5,992 nucleotides of DNA from DASQEH01 sp035633755. Lineage in GTDB: Bacteria > Actinomycetota > Actinomycetes > Propionibacteriales > Nocardioidaceae. A program made the translations under genes and the position numbers. The stretch is taken from contig DASQEH010000015.1 of the NCBI GenBank assembly GCA_035633755.1, positions 1 to 5,992 of the forward strand. The letters are read 5' to 3'. Positions 1-5,857 of this stretch are shown one piece after another; the stretch's first letter is position 1, and every line of letters starts with the position of its first letter. The notes under the pieces are model-generated. The model was not told the origin of the DNA. It made no database searches and saw only the letters and a program-made list of their open reading frames with translations.

Positions 1-309
1 GCCGCCGTCTACAGCGTCTGCGTCTTGCTCAGCCAGTCTGCGCTCGAGCCTGTGACACGAAAGTCCGAGCTTGCCGTCGCGGTGTCGACGCTGGCGGTCG
101 CGGCGGTGTTTCGTCCCGCGCGCGAGCGAATACAAGGCATCGTCGACCGGCACTTCTATCGCAGCCGGTACGACGCGGCGCGCACCCTCGAGGAGTTCAC
201 CGAGCGGCTGCGTCACGAGCTCAACCTGGAGGCCGTGGGTCACGACTTGCGGGCAGTGGTGGACGAGAGCGTTCAGCCCACGCACGTGTCGCTGTGGTTG
301 CGTCCATGA
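1..309 (+). CDS. C-terminal part of a multi-pass membrane protein (paralog of the next gene), truncated by the window edge
   Basis: Frame 1 is open from the first base and ends with TGA at 307-309, giving 102 residues with no start in view. I therefore treat it as the 3' end of a longer gene rather than a small ORF starting at the TTG at 25. The visible part begins in the last hydrophobic segment, then has a hydrophobic stretch with STLAVAAVFRPAR, the hallmark HFYRSRYDAARTLEEF, and an ending QPTHVSLWLRP. Counting by hand over the last 85 residues, about 59 are identical to the C-terminus of the next gene, so the two are tandem paralogs. In actinobacteria this C-terminal block is known at the cytoplasmic end of multi-pass proteins, some of which continue into GAF and histidine-kinase domains; here the protein simply stops. 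Its stop overlaps the next start (ATGA), suggesting co-translation. Function unknown; a sensory or scaffolding role is inference. Confidence 0.82.
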   Translation, partial: AAVYSVCVLLSQSALEPVTRKSELAVAVSTLAVAAVFRPARERIQGIVDRHFYRSRYDAARTLEEFTERLRHELNLEAVGHDLRAVVDESVQPTHVSLWLRP

Positions 310-1550
310 AACGGCCGTCGGAACGCGTCCTGCGCAGATCGGCCTGGGTGGTGACCCTGTGCCTCATCTCCATGCTGATTGTCAGAGCTGTCATCTACTT
401 CACCGAGCACCAGGATCTTGCGTTCAGGTGGGGCGAGGCGGTGGACGCCATCGGCTTAGCCGTCATCATCATGCTCTTCCCGGTCACCGGCGCACTGATC
501 GTTCGTCGTCAGCCTTCGAACACCATCGGTTGGCTGTTGCAAGGCGTCGGCGTCGTCTGGTTGGTCGGGCTGGCGGCTGACAACTACGCTCGCTACGGTC
601 TTCTCATCAATCCGGGATCTCTCCCCGGGGCTGGCGTCGCCAATGTGGTGAACGCAGCCATCTGGGCACCTGCCCTGGGCCTGATGGGCACCTTCGTGGT
701 CCTGCTGTATCCCAACGGCCACCTACCGACTCCGCGCTGGCGGCCGGTGGCCTGGCTGTCAGGCCTTACGATCCTGGCGTTGACTGCCACCATGTATGTC
801 ACGCCCGGTCGCAGCGACGTGGCAGTCGATCCGAACTTGCCAAACCCTCTCGGCTGGGAGGCGGCCAAGGAACCCCTTAAGGTCCTGATGCTTGTCCTCT
901 TGGTTCTATTTCCGGTGTGCATCATTGCGTGCGCAGTAGGGCTTGTGCGCCGCTTCAGGCGTTCCCAGGGGGTCGAACGACTGCAGCTGAAGTGGCTGGC
1001 AGCCGCGGGGGCGATTGTGGCGTGCCTCATGTTTTCCGCGATTGTCCTGCCCATTGTCACCCGCGCCGTGGGCATCAGCGACGAAAGCTCCAAGCCGTGG
1101 TTCGCACCGTTGGACACGCTGTCGTTTCTGTCGTTCGCCCTGCTGCCCGCAGCCATCGGTGTCGCGATCCTGCGGCATGGTCTGTATGAGATCGACGCGA
1201 TCATCAATCGGGCCGTCGTGTACGGCTTCCTCACCGTCACTTTGGCCGGCGCCTATCTGGGCTCTGTGTTGCTCCTGCAGTTCCTGCTCCCGGTCACAAG
1301 GCAGTCAGACCTTGCCGTCGCCGGCTCGACCCTGGCCGTGGCGGCATTGTTCCGTCCCGCACGGGTGCGCATCCAGCACGTGGTGGATCGACGCTTCTAT
1401 CGCAGCCGGTACGACGCCGCCCGCACGCTCGACGAGTTCACCGGTCAGCTTCGACACCAGGTGGACATCAACGCTGTGGAGGCCGGTTTGCGCCGAGTGG
1501 TGCAGGACACCGTGCAACCCGCCCACGTCTCGGTCTGGATCCGCCCATGA
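306..1550 (+). CDS. Multi-pass integral membrane protein, probable sensor-type membrane module without a kinase domain
   Basis: A 414-aa protein with about nine hydrophobic segments, near residues 12-33, 44-66, 75-92, 115-136, 147-165, 192-214, 228-252, 268-289 and 303-327, followed by a cytoplasmic tail. Motifs I recognise from a widespread actinobacterial membrane family are RRQPSNTIGWLL (67-78), LYPNGHLPTPRWRPVAW (134-150), HGLYEIDAIINR (291-302) and RFYRSRYDAARTLDEF (363-378). In known relatives this architecture often precedes GAF, histidine-kinase or other output domains, but here it ends at HVSVWIRP with no catalytic domain. I chose ATG 306 because it forms an ATGA overlap with the upstream stop. 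A GTG at 294 would add four residues. No clear Shine-Dalgarno sequence is visible, consistent with translational coupling. Its position ahead of the phosphatase/kinase gene suggests it supplies membrane input to that switch, but this is inference, and a structural or transport role is not excluded. Confidence 0.85.
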   Translation: MKRPSERVLRRSAWVVTLCLISMLIVRAVIYFTEHQDLAFRWGEAVDAIGLAVIIMLFPVTGALIVRRQPSNTIGWLLQGVGVVWLVGLAADNYARYGLLINPGSLPGAGVANVVNAAIWAPALGLMGTFVVLLYPNGHLPTPRWRPVAWLSGLTILALTATMYVTPGRSDVAVDPNLPNPLGWEAAKEPLKVLMLVLLVLFPVCIIACAVGLVRRFRRSQGVERLQLKWLAAAGAIVACLMFSAIVLPIVTRAVGISDESSKPWFAPLDTLSFLSFALLPAAIGVAILRHGLYEIDAIINRAVVYGFLTVTLAGAYLGSVLLLQFLLPVTRQSDLAVAGSTLAVAALFRPARVRIQHVVDRRFYRSRYDAARTLDEFTGQLRHQVDINAVEAGLRRVVQDTVQPAHVSVWIRP

Positions 1551-1676
1551 GGGGCCGATGATGCCCGCGTCCTCGCTGTCGGGCCAGCTCCTCCGCCACG
1601 TGCTGCGGGGCGTCCGGAACACTGCTCGAACCGCCGTAACGCTTGGTGGACGGCTCTGCCGTAGAACTGAAGCACC
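1551..1676 (+). other. Intergenic gap inside the cluster, no promoter recognised
   Basis: This 126-bp gap separates the membrane protein gene from the phosphatase/kinase gene and is the only sizeable break in the plus-strand cluster. It contains a small perfect inverted repeat at 1650-1662 (ACGGC, 3-nt loop, GCCGT), 14 bases before the next ATG, and no T run. I found no convincing -35/-10 pair and no GTTT...GGGTAT SigB-type promoter. It may hold an internal promoter I cannot recognise, or the genes may be transcribed through it. Confidence 0.45.
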
Positions 1677-3338
1677 ATGACAACACTGACTGGCTCGCTT
1701 CGCCGCCGATTCTTCGGTCGCGCCGCGTCCAAGGAGCGGGCGAGGAGCACTGACGTTGCTCTCGCGGCGCCGGACGACGATCAAGCGGGAAAAGGTCTTG
1801 GCGACGAGCTGCCGCCGGTCGACATCGCGCTGAACGACCCCCTCCTTGGCTACCTGCAGAGCGCCAGTGGGGCGGTCGACATCGAGAACCTGGAACTCGA
1901 GTCGCCTGCTCTGGCGGCCATGAGGGGTGCCGGCGTCAAGCTGGTGGTGCCGTTGGTGAGCCAAGGCGAGCTCATCGGTGTACTGAATCTGGGACCGCGC
2001 CGCTCTGAGCAGGAGTACTCCACCGACGATCGCAAGCTTCTTGACAACCTGGCAGCCCAGGCCGCCCCAGCGCTGCGCGTCGGGCAGCTTGTGCGTCAGC
2101 AGCAGGTGGAGGCACAGGAACGAGAACGCTTCCAGCAGGAGCTCGAGGTCGCGAGACTGATCCAGCAGAACTTCCTGCCCAAGGAGCTGCCCGACCTGCC
2201 GGGTTGGGAGATCGCGGCGCTCTACCGTCCGGCGCGAGAGGTAGGCGGGGACTTCTACGATGTGATTCCCCTGGCCGATGGGCAGATTGGATTCGTCGTG
2301 GGCGACGTCACCGACAAGGGGGTGCCCGCGGCGCTCGTGATGGCCGCAACTCGGAGCGTCCTGCGGGCTTCGGCGCAGCGGCTGATCGATCCCAGCCAGG
2401 TTCTCGAGCGCGTCAACGAGCACTTGTGCCCGGACATGCCGGCGAAGATGTTCGTGACGTGCCTCTACGGTGTGTTGGAGCCGGAGTCGGGGAGATTCCG
2501 CTTCGCCAACGCCGGTCACGATCTCCCCTACGTGAAGACGCGCGAGGGGTCCGTCGAGCTGCGCGCTCGCGGGATGCCCCTCGGCCTGATGACCGGCATG
2601 ACGTACGAGCAGAACGAGACAGTGCTCGCACCGGGGGACTCGTTGCTGCTCCACTCTGACGGCGTCGTTGAGGCACACGATGCCGGGGGAGAGATGTTCG
2701 GCTTCCCGAGGCTGAAGGAAGCGGTCGCGCGGTATCCCGGAGGTGGTGAGCTCATCGAGTTGGTCCTTGCCGATCTGCGAGCTCACACCGGAGCGGAAGC
2801 CGAGCAGGAGGACGACATCACCATGGTGACTTTGGCGCGAGGCGCGGGCGCGGCTGCATCGAGCGGGCCGGCACGTGCCCGTCAGCTCGTCGAGTTCGAC
2901 GTGCCTAGCGCTGAGGGCAACGAAAGGCTGGCCCTGGCGAAGGTCAGCACCATCGTCGCACCGCTCGGGCTGACAGATGCGCGGCTCAAGCGGCTCGAGA
3001 CCGCGGTGGGTGAAGCGACCATGAACGCCATGGAGCATGGGAACAGCTATCGCTTCGACGTGCCTGTCACCGTGCGCGTGCTCACCGACTCAAGCCAGGT
3101 TCGGGTGCTGATCACCGACCGGGGTGGAGCCCCCGCGCACCACGAAAGCGAAGAACCCGACATCGAAGCGAAGCTGGCAGGACTCCAGCGTCCACGCGGC
3201 TGGGGGCTGTTCCTGATCAAGAACATGGTCGACGAAGCGCACGAGGTCAACGACGGGCCGCTCCACACCATCGAGTTGGTCATGGCCCTCGAGCCCTCGT
3301 CGGCGAACCAGGAGGAGGGACACCATGGCGATGAGTGA
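1677..3338 (+). CDS. GAF-like / PP2C-type (RsbU/SpoIIE) serine phosphatase fused to an RsbW-type HATPase anti-sigma kinase domain
   Basis: A 553-aa cytoplasmic regulator. Residues about 50-140 match the C-terminal half of a GAF sensor domain (VVPLVSQGELIGVLNLGPR, then YSTDDRKLLDNLAAQAAPA). A polar helix, about 138-165, leads into a SpoIIE/RsbU PP2C domain (about 165-388). Its metal-binding acidic motifs are intact: GGDFYD with D192 and D195, GDVTDKG with D210, SDGVVEA with D328, and EDDITMV with D379/D380. Residues about 405-540 form an RsbW-like HATPase domain with N-box EATMNAMEHG (446-455), G1 box DRGGAP (481-486) and G2 box RGWGLFLIKNMVDE (507-520). By family knowledge the phosphatase removes phosphate from STAS antagonists and the HATPase domain phosphorylates or binds them. 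The two STAS genes directly downstream are the obvious substrates. An in-frame stop at 1668-1670 makes ATG 1677 the first possible ATG; its ribosome binding site is weak. Confidence 0.93.
   Translation: MTTLTGSLRRRFFGRAASKERARSTDVALAAPDDDQAGKGLGDELPPVDIALNDPLLGYLQSASGAVDIENLELESPALAAMRGAGVKLVVPLVSQGELIGVLNLGPRRSEQEYSTDDRKLLDNLAAQAAPALRVGQLVRQQQVEAQERERFQQELEVARLIQQNFLPKELPDLPGWEIAALYRPAREVGGDFYDVIPLADGQIGFVVGDVTDKGVPAALVMAATRSVLRASAQRLIDPSQVLERVNEHLCPDMPAKMFVTCLYGVLEPESGRFRFANAGHDLPYVKTREGSVELRARGMPLGLMTGMTYEQNETVLAPGDSLLLHSDGVVEAHDAGGEMFGFPRLKEAVARYPGGGELIELVLADLRAHTGAEAEQEDDITMVTLARGAGAAASSGPARARQLVEFDVPSAEGNERLALAKVSTIVAPLGLTDARLKRLETAVGEATMNAMEHGNSYRFDVPVTVRVLTDSSQVRVLITDRGGAPAHHESEEPDIEAKLAGLQRPRGWGLFLIKNMVDEAHEVNDGPLHTIELVMALEPSSANQEEGHHGDE
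3311..3320 (+). promoter_or_regulatory. Shine-Dalgarno sequence for the first STAS gene
   Basis: GGAGGAGGGA lies inside the last codons of the phosphatase/kinase gene, with its core 5-9 bases before ATG 3325. This spacing favours ATG 3325 over the in-frame ATG at 3331. Confidence 0.8.
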
Positions 3339-3690
3339 AGCGCCGCCCACTGTGGTCCGACGGCGTGACAACGTGGCGGTGATCGACCTCGAGGGCGATG
3401 TCAACGCATCGGCCGAGGACTCGCTGCATGCCGCCTGGCAGGAGGCGATCCGCGATCGGCCGGAAGCGGTCGTCCTGAACTTCGAGCGGGCCGGTTACAT
3501 CAACTCGACCGGGATAGCCCTGATCGTGGAGATGCTCGCCGGCGCGCGCAAGCAGAAGATCCCGCTCAGGGCATACGGACTCACCTCCCACTATCGCGAG
3601 ATCTTCGAGATCACTCGCCTGGCCGACTTCCTGGCGATCAACCCCGACGAGAACAGCGCCGTCCTCGGCGCTGAAAGGAGCAGTACATGA
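3325..3690 (+). CDS. STAS-domain anti-sigma-factor antagonist (RsbV/SpoIIAA-like), first copy
   Basis: A 121-aa single-domain STAS protein. It shows the family's beta strand with DLEGDVNASAED near residues 21-32, the strand AVVLNF, and the phosphorylation loop YINSTGIALI (58-67). By alignment with SpoIIAA/RsbV the phospho-acceptor would be S61, with T62 next to it. The usual Asp before the Ser is Asn (N60). The C-terminal motif AYGLTSHYREIFEITRL (83-99) is shared with the next gene. In this family the unphosphorylated form captures an HATPase anti-sigma partner and releases its target, and phosphorylation reverses that. The fused kinase/phosphatase encoded just upstream is the likely modifying enzyme. 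The gene overlaps the upstream gene by 14 bases and ends in an ATGA overlap with the next one, so expression is probably tightly coupled. Confidence 0.93.
   Translation: MAMSEAPPTVVRRRDNVAVIDLEGDVNASAEDSLHAAWQEAIRDRPEAVVLNFERAGYINSTGIALIVEMLAGARKQKIPLRAYGLTSHYREIFEITRLADFLAINPDENSAVLGAERSST
3674..3680 (+). promoter_or_regulatory. Shine-Dalgarno sequence for the second STAS gene
   Basis: GAAAGGAG-type sequence (AAAGGAG) lies six bases before ATG 3687, within the end of the first STAS gene. It supports the ATGA-overlap start. Confidence 0.75.
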
Positions 3691-4037
3691 CCGAGGCGAC
3701 GGCGACCTTCGATGTACGTCGGCACGGGTTGGCCACTGTGGTCGACATCCGGGGGGATGTGACGGCGGGTTCAGAAGACGTACTGATGAGCGCCTACGAC
3801 GCCGCCGGTGACGTTCGCACGATCGTGCTCAACTTCACCGACCTGGACTACATGAACAGTGGTGGCATCGGGCTGCTCGTCACGCTGCTCGTACGGGCCA
3901 ACCGCAGATCCCAGCAGCTGATGGCCTACGGCTTGTCTGACCACTACCGGCAGATCTTCGAACTGACTCGACTTGATGAGGCTGTCGGCATTCACGACTC
4001 GGAGCAGGCCGCGCTCAACGCGGCCGGCGTCGCGTAG
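3687..4037 (+). CDS. STAS-domain anti-sigma-factor antagonist, second copy
   Basis: A 116-aa STAS protein paralogous to the preceding one. It has VVDIRGDVTAGSED (18-31), IVLNFTDLDYMNSGGIGLLV (46-65) and AYGLSDHYRQIFELTRL. The expected phospho-acceptor is S58. As in its neighbour, an Asn (N57) replaces the common Asp before it, and Gly (G59) follows, so there is a single hydroxyl residue in the loop. The close match of the C-terminal helix motif in both copies points to a tandem duplication followed by divergence, perhaps with different partners or affinities. ATG 3687 overlaps the upstream TGA (ATGA). The gene ends with TAG, 15 bases before the next start. It belongs to the same partner-switching module; no dedicated sigma factor is nearby. 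Confidence 0.93.
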   Translation: MTEATATFDVRRHGLATVVDIRGDVTAGSEDVLMSAYDAAGDVRTIVLNFTDLDYMNSGGIGLLVTLLVRANRRSQQLMAYGLSDHYRQIFELTRLDEAVGIHDSEQAALNAAGVA

Positions 4038-4038
4038 C

Positions 4039-4050
4039 AGGAGGAGGAGA
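4039..4050 (+). promoter_or_regulatory. Extended, very strong Shine-Dalgarno sequence for the 260-aa protein
   Basis: AGGAGGAGGAGA, a purine tract with repeated GGAGG cores, precedes ATG 4053 at suitable spacing. It is the strongest ribosome binding site in the cluster and suggests high translation of the last gene relative to the signalling genes. Confidence 0.8.
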
Positions 4051-4052
4051 CG

Positions 4053-4835
4053 ATGGAGAACCAGGACCAGGCCAACGACACCAGCGTCGCATCGAAGCAG
4101 GCTGGTGCCCGTGATGCCGCTTATTGGGCCAAAGCGGTATCGCGGTTGAGCGTCTCGAACGTGCCCGAAGGAGCGATCAACCTCAACGTCACCGGCAAGC
4201 GCCTTGCTGGACCTATCCAAGGGTTCGGCAAGATGTGGCAGAAGACCTACCAGGTCCGTCTGCCTCGGGAGCGGGTGTCGGCGGCCGACCTGATTGCCAC
4301 CTGGAAGCAGCATTTCCCCGACTTCTGGCCGGAGGGAAACCACTTCTACGCGCCGCTGACGGGGATTGCCCCTGGCGAGGTGGCACTTCTCAATATGGCG
4401 CTGCCGGGGCGGATGACCCTGTCGACGGGAGTGATGGTCCTCTACGCCGACGACGAGTCGTTCACCTTGATGACTCCGCAGGGGCATATGTTCGCGGGCT
4501 GGATCACGTTCAGCGCGACCGAACGCGACGACCAGACGGTGGCTCAGGCACAGGTGCTCATGCGCGCCTCGGATCCCATCTTCGAGCTCGCGCTCACTCT
4601 GGGCGGCCATGGTCAGGAGGACAAGTTCTGGGCGCAGACGTTGAGCGCTGTCGCGGCGCACTTCGGCCAGCCGACAGCCAAGGTCGACACCTCCGTGGTG
4701 TGTGTTGACAAGGGCCGTCAGTGGTCGCGCTGGAGCAACGTGTGGCACTCGTCGGCGATCCGCTCGACCGGCTACATGCTGGCGTGGCCGGTGCGCACCG
4801 CCCGTGGCCTGTCGGGTCGCCGGGCGAACGGCTGA
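4053..4835 (+). CDS. Conserved-looking soluble protein of unknown function, last gene of the signalling cluster
   Basis: A 260-aa protein with no signal peptide and no clear membrane segment. The first 25 residues are polar and probably flexible. A core from about 40 to 205 is rich in aromatic and glycine residues and includes LAGPIQGFGKMWQKTYQVRL (51-70), HFPDFWPEGNHFYAPLTGI (87-105), LSTGVMVLYADDESFTLMTP (123-142), GHMFAGWITFSA (144-155) and RASDPIFELALTLGG (171-185). The alternation of strands with a late helix is compatible with a START/SRPBCC-like lipid- or ligand-binding fold, but I cannot assign a family with confidence and see no catalytic motif. The tail (about 210-260) holds a Trp-rich patch and a basic end, RTARGLSGRRANG. 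It starts 15 bases after the second STAS gene, so it is probably co-transcribed. It could be the output or sensory partner of the switch (inference). Confidence 0.85.
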   Translation: MENQDQANDTSVASKQAGARDAAYWAKAVSRLSVSNVPEGAINLNVTGKRLAGPIQGFGKMWQKTYQVRLPRERVSAADLIATWKQHFPDFWPEGNHFYAPLTGIAPGEVALLNMALPGRMTLSTGVMVLYADDESFTLMTPQGHMFAGWITFSATERDDQTVAQAQVLMRASDPIFELALTLGGHGQEDKFWAQTLSAVAAHFGQPTAKVDTSVVCVDKGRQWSRWSNVWHSSAIRSTGYMLAWPVRTARGLSGRRANG

Positions 4836-4837
4836 CT

Positions 4838-4891
4838 GGCGGCGGTGCATCCCGGCCGCCTTGAGTGGCCTCAGGTGCCAAGGCTCCACTC
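4838..4891. terminator. Overlapping inverted repeats in the convergent spacer, possible bidirectional terminator
   Basis: Between the convergent genes ending at 4835 and 4903 are three inverted repeats: GGCGGC 4838-4843 with GCCGCC 4855-4860, GCCTTG 4858-4863 with CAAGGC 4879-4884, and GAGTGG 4863-4868 with CCACTC 4886-4891. The last two are mutually exclusive. None is followed by a T run in either direction, so a classical intrinsic terminator is not shown; position is the main support. Confidence 0.35.
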
Positions 4892-4902
4892 ACCCTCGCG
4901 GC

Positions 4903-5676
4903 TCACTCCGCGACCTCCTGCATGGCCTCGATCGCGATCGGCGGCGGCGCCGAGAAGTCGTACGCCCGAAACAAGACGGCGTTCGGCACGCCCATCCTGC
5001 GTCCCAGCATCGCGGTGATCGCGGTGATCATCATGCGAGGAGGGGGATGGCCGGGGATGCCGGCGAGGTATTCGGCGTGCGCCTCCAGCGAGGCGATGCC
5101 CCGCTGAAGGGCGTCACCCGACACGTCGACACCGTGGGTGGGCCTCGGGTCGCCCGCGACGAGCAGCCACCGGACGGAACACGGTTGCAGACCCTCGTCG
5201 ACGAGTTCGGGGAAGACCCAGCGGTTGCCGGCGTCGCGCACGGCATCCAGTGCGGCGAGGCCTGCCACGCGATGATCGGCCTGGTTGAGGCCGGCGACGA
5301 ACTCCACATCCCACGAACCCACGAGGACGGCGTCGGGCCGGAAACCACGAATGGCACGGACGATGTCACGCCGCATGTCCAGCGAGTACTCGAGCACACC
5401 GTCGGGATAGTTCAAGAAGTCGACGGAGGACACCCCGACTACTTCGGAGCCTGCGACCTGCTCGCGCACCCGAAGCTCCGCCGTCTGTTCCGGCGGGAGG
5501 AGGTCCATGCCAGCTTCTCCGCGGGTCAAGAGCAGGTAGGCGACCTCCACTCCGCGCGCGGTCCAGGCCGCGACAGCCGAGGAAGCTCCGTACTCCACGT
5601 CATCGGGATGGGCCACAACGCACAGGACGCGCTGAAAGGCGTCGTCAGGAAACGGGGGCAGTAGGTCTTCAGGCAT
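4903..5676 (-). CDS. LmbE/PIG-L family zinc-dependent N-deacetylase
   Basis: A 257-aa soluble protein of about the usual family length. Near the N-terminus, after strand RVLCVVAHPDD, it has the signature AHPDDVEYG. By comparison with MshB, H23 and D26 should bind zinc and D25 should be the general base. The third metal ligand is expected at H135 in NQADHRVAG, where relatives often have HPDH or NPDH. Other family-typical segments are LLLTRGEAG (48-56), the REQVAGSEVVGV helix (71-82), FLNYPDGVLE (87-96) and WVFPELVDEGL (153-163). Members remove N-acetyl groups from GlcNAc-type sugars or cleave mycothiol conjugates; which substrate applies here cannot be read from sequence. ATG at 5674-5676 is the start; no Shine-Dalgarno sequence is visible and a possible leaderless promoter lies just upstream. 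It is convergent with the signalling cluster and probably unrelated to it. Confidence 0.93.
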   Translation of the reverse strand: MPEDLLPPFPDDAFQRVLCVVAHPDDVEYGASSAVAAWTARGVEVAYLLLTRGEAGMDLLPPEQTAELRVREQVAGSEVVGVSSVDFLNYPDGVLEYSLDMRRDIVRAIRGFRPDAVLVGSWDVEFVAGLNQADHRVAGLAALDAVRDAGNRWVFPELVDEGLQPCSVRWLLVAGDPRPTHGVDVSGDALQRGIASLEAHAEYLAGIPGHPPPRMMITAITAMLGRRMGVPNAVLFRAYDFSAPPPIAIEAMQEVAE

Positions 5677-5682
5677 TCCGGG

Positions 5683-5688
5683 AGCCTA
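5683..5688 (-). promoter_or_regulatory. Possible -10 element of a leaderless promoter for the deacetylase gene
   Basis: On the minus strand TAGGCT fits the TANNNT -10 pattern and ends six bases before the ATG, placing a transcript start at or next to the ATG. That spacing is typical of leaderless actinobacterial genes, and no Shine-Dalgarno sequence is present. The best -35 candidate at 5707-5712 (CTGTCG, 18-bp spacer) matches TTGACA at only three positions. Confidence 0.3.
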
Positions 5689-5838
5689 GCGACGCCAGGC
5701 CGCCACCGACAGCATTTCCGGCCCAGCCTGGCTGCTCCGTGGCCGGGGTGTGTGCCGCACAGTCGATGTCGTGTCTCGCCAACGTTCTGGTCTCAGGGTG
5801 AAGGCAGAGGCCGCAGGCAGACATACCGTGCGGATGTT

Positions 5839-5854
5839 GCGCCACGTTGGGCGC
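5839..5854 (-). terminator. Inverted repeat just downstream of the methyltransferase stop, weak terminator candidate
   Basis: GCGCC (5839-5843) and GGCGC (5850-5854) form a 5-bp stem with a 6-base loop. On the minus strand it begins three bases after the stop codon of the partial gene. No T run follows, so the call rests on position and pairing only. Confidence 0.3.
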
Positions 5855-5857
5855 CTG

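Larger units (their letters stand above)
5677..5857. other. Intergenic region without a supported gene
   Basis: This 181-bp spacer lies between two minus-strand genes. Apart from the candidate -10 element and the inverted repeat listed separately, I see nothing in it. A minus-strand ORF crossing it (5686-5940) is arginine/serine-rich, lacks any family motif and overlaps the methyltransferase reading frame. Confidence 0.55.

Noticed and set aside
151..1440. Near-identical DNA stretch in both membrane genes (for example TTCTATCGCAGCCGGTACGA near 154 and 1393) as a mobile or recombination repeat
   Set aside because: It coincides with the conserved FYRSRYDAAR motif of two paralogs in the same frame, so gene duplication and protein conservation explain it.
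1305..3038. Long minus-strand ORF (577 codons) opposite the phosphatase/kinase gene
   Set aside because: It is antisense to a gene with intact PP2C and HATPase motifs, has no recognisable domain, and has the His/Arg/Leu-rich composition expected from the reverse frame of high-GC coding DNA.
3771..4889. Long minus-strand ORF (372 codons) opposite the second STAS gene and the 260-aa protein gene
   Set aside because: Antisense shadow: it spans two genes with good ribosome binding sites on the plus strand, and its own sequence shows no domain.
4702..5664. Plus-strand ORF (320 codons) opposite the deacetylase gene
   Set aside because: It overlaps the convergent 260-aa gene and is antisense to a clear LmbE/PIG-L protein. 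Composition is shadow-like and no motif is seen.
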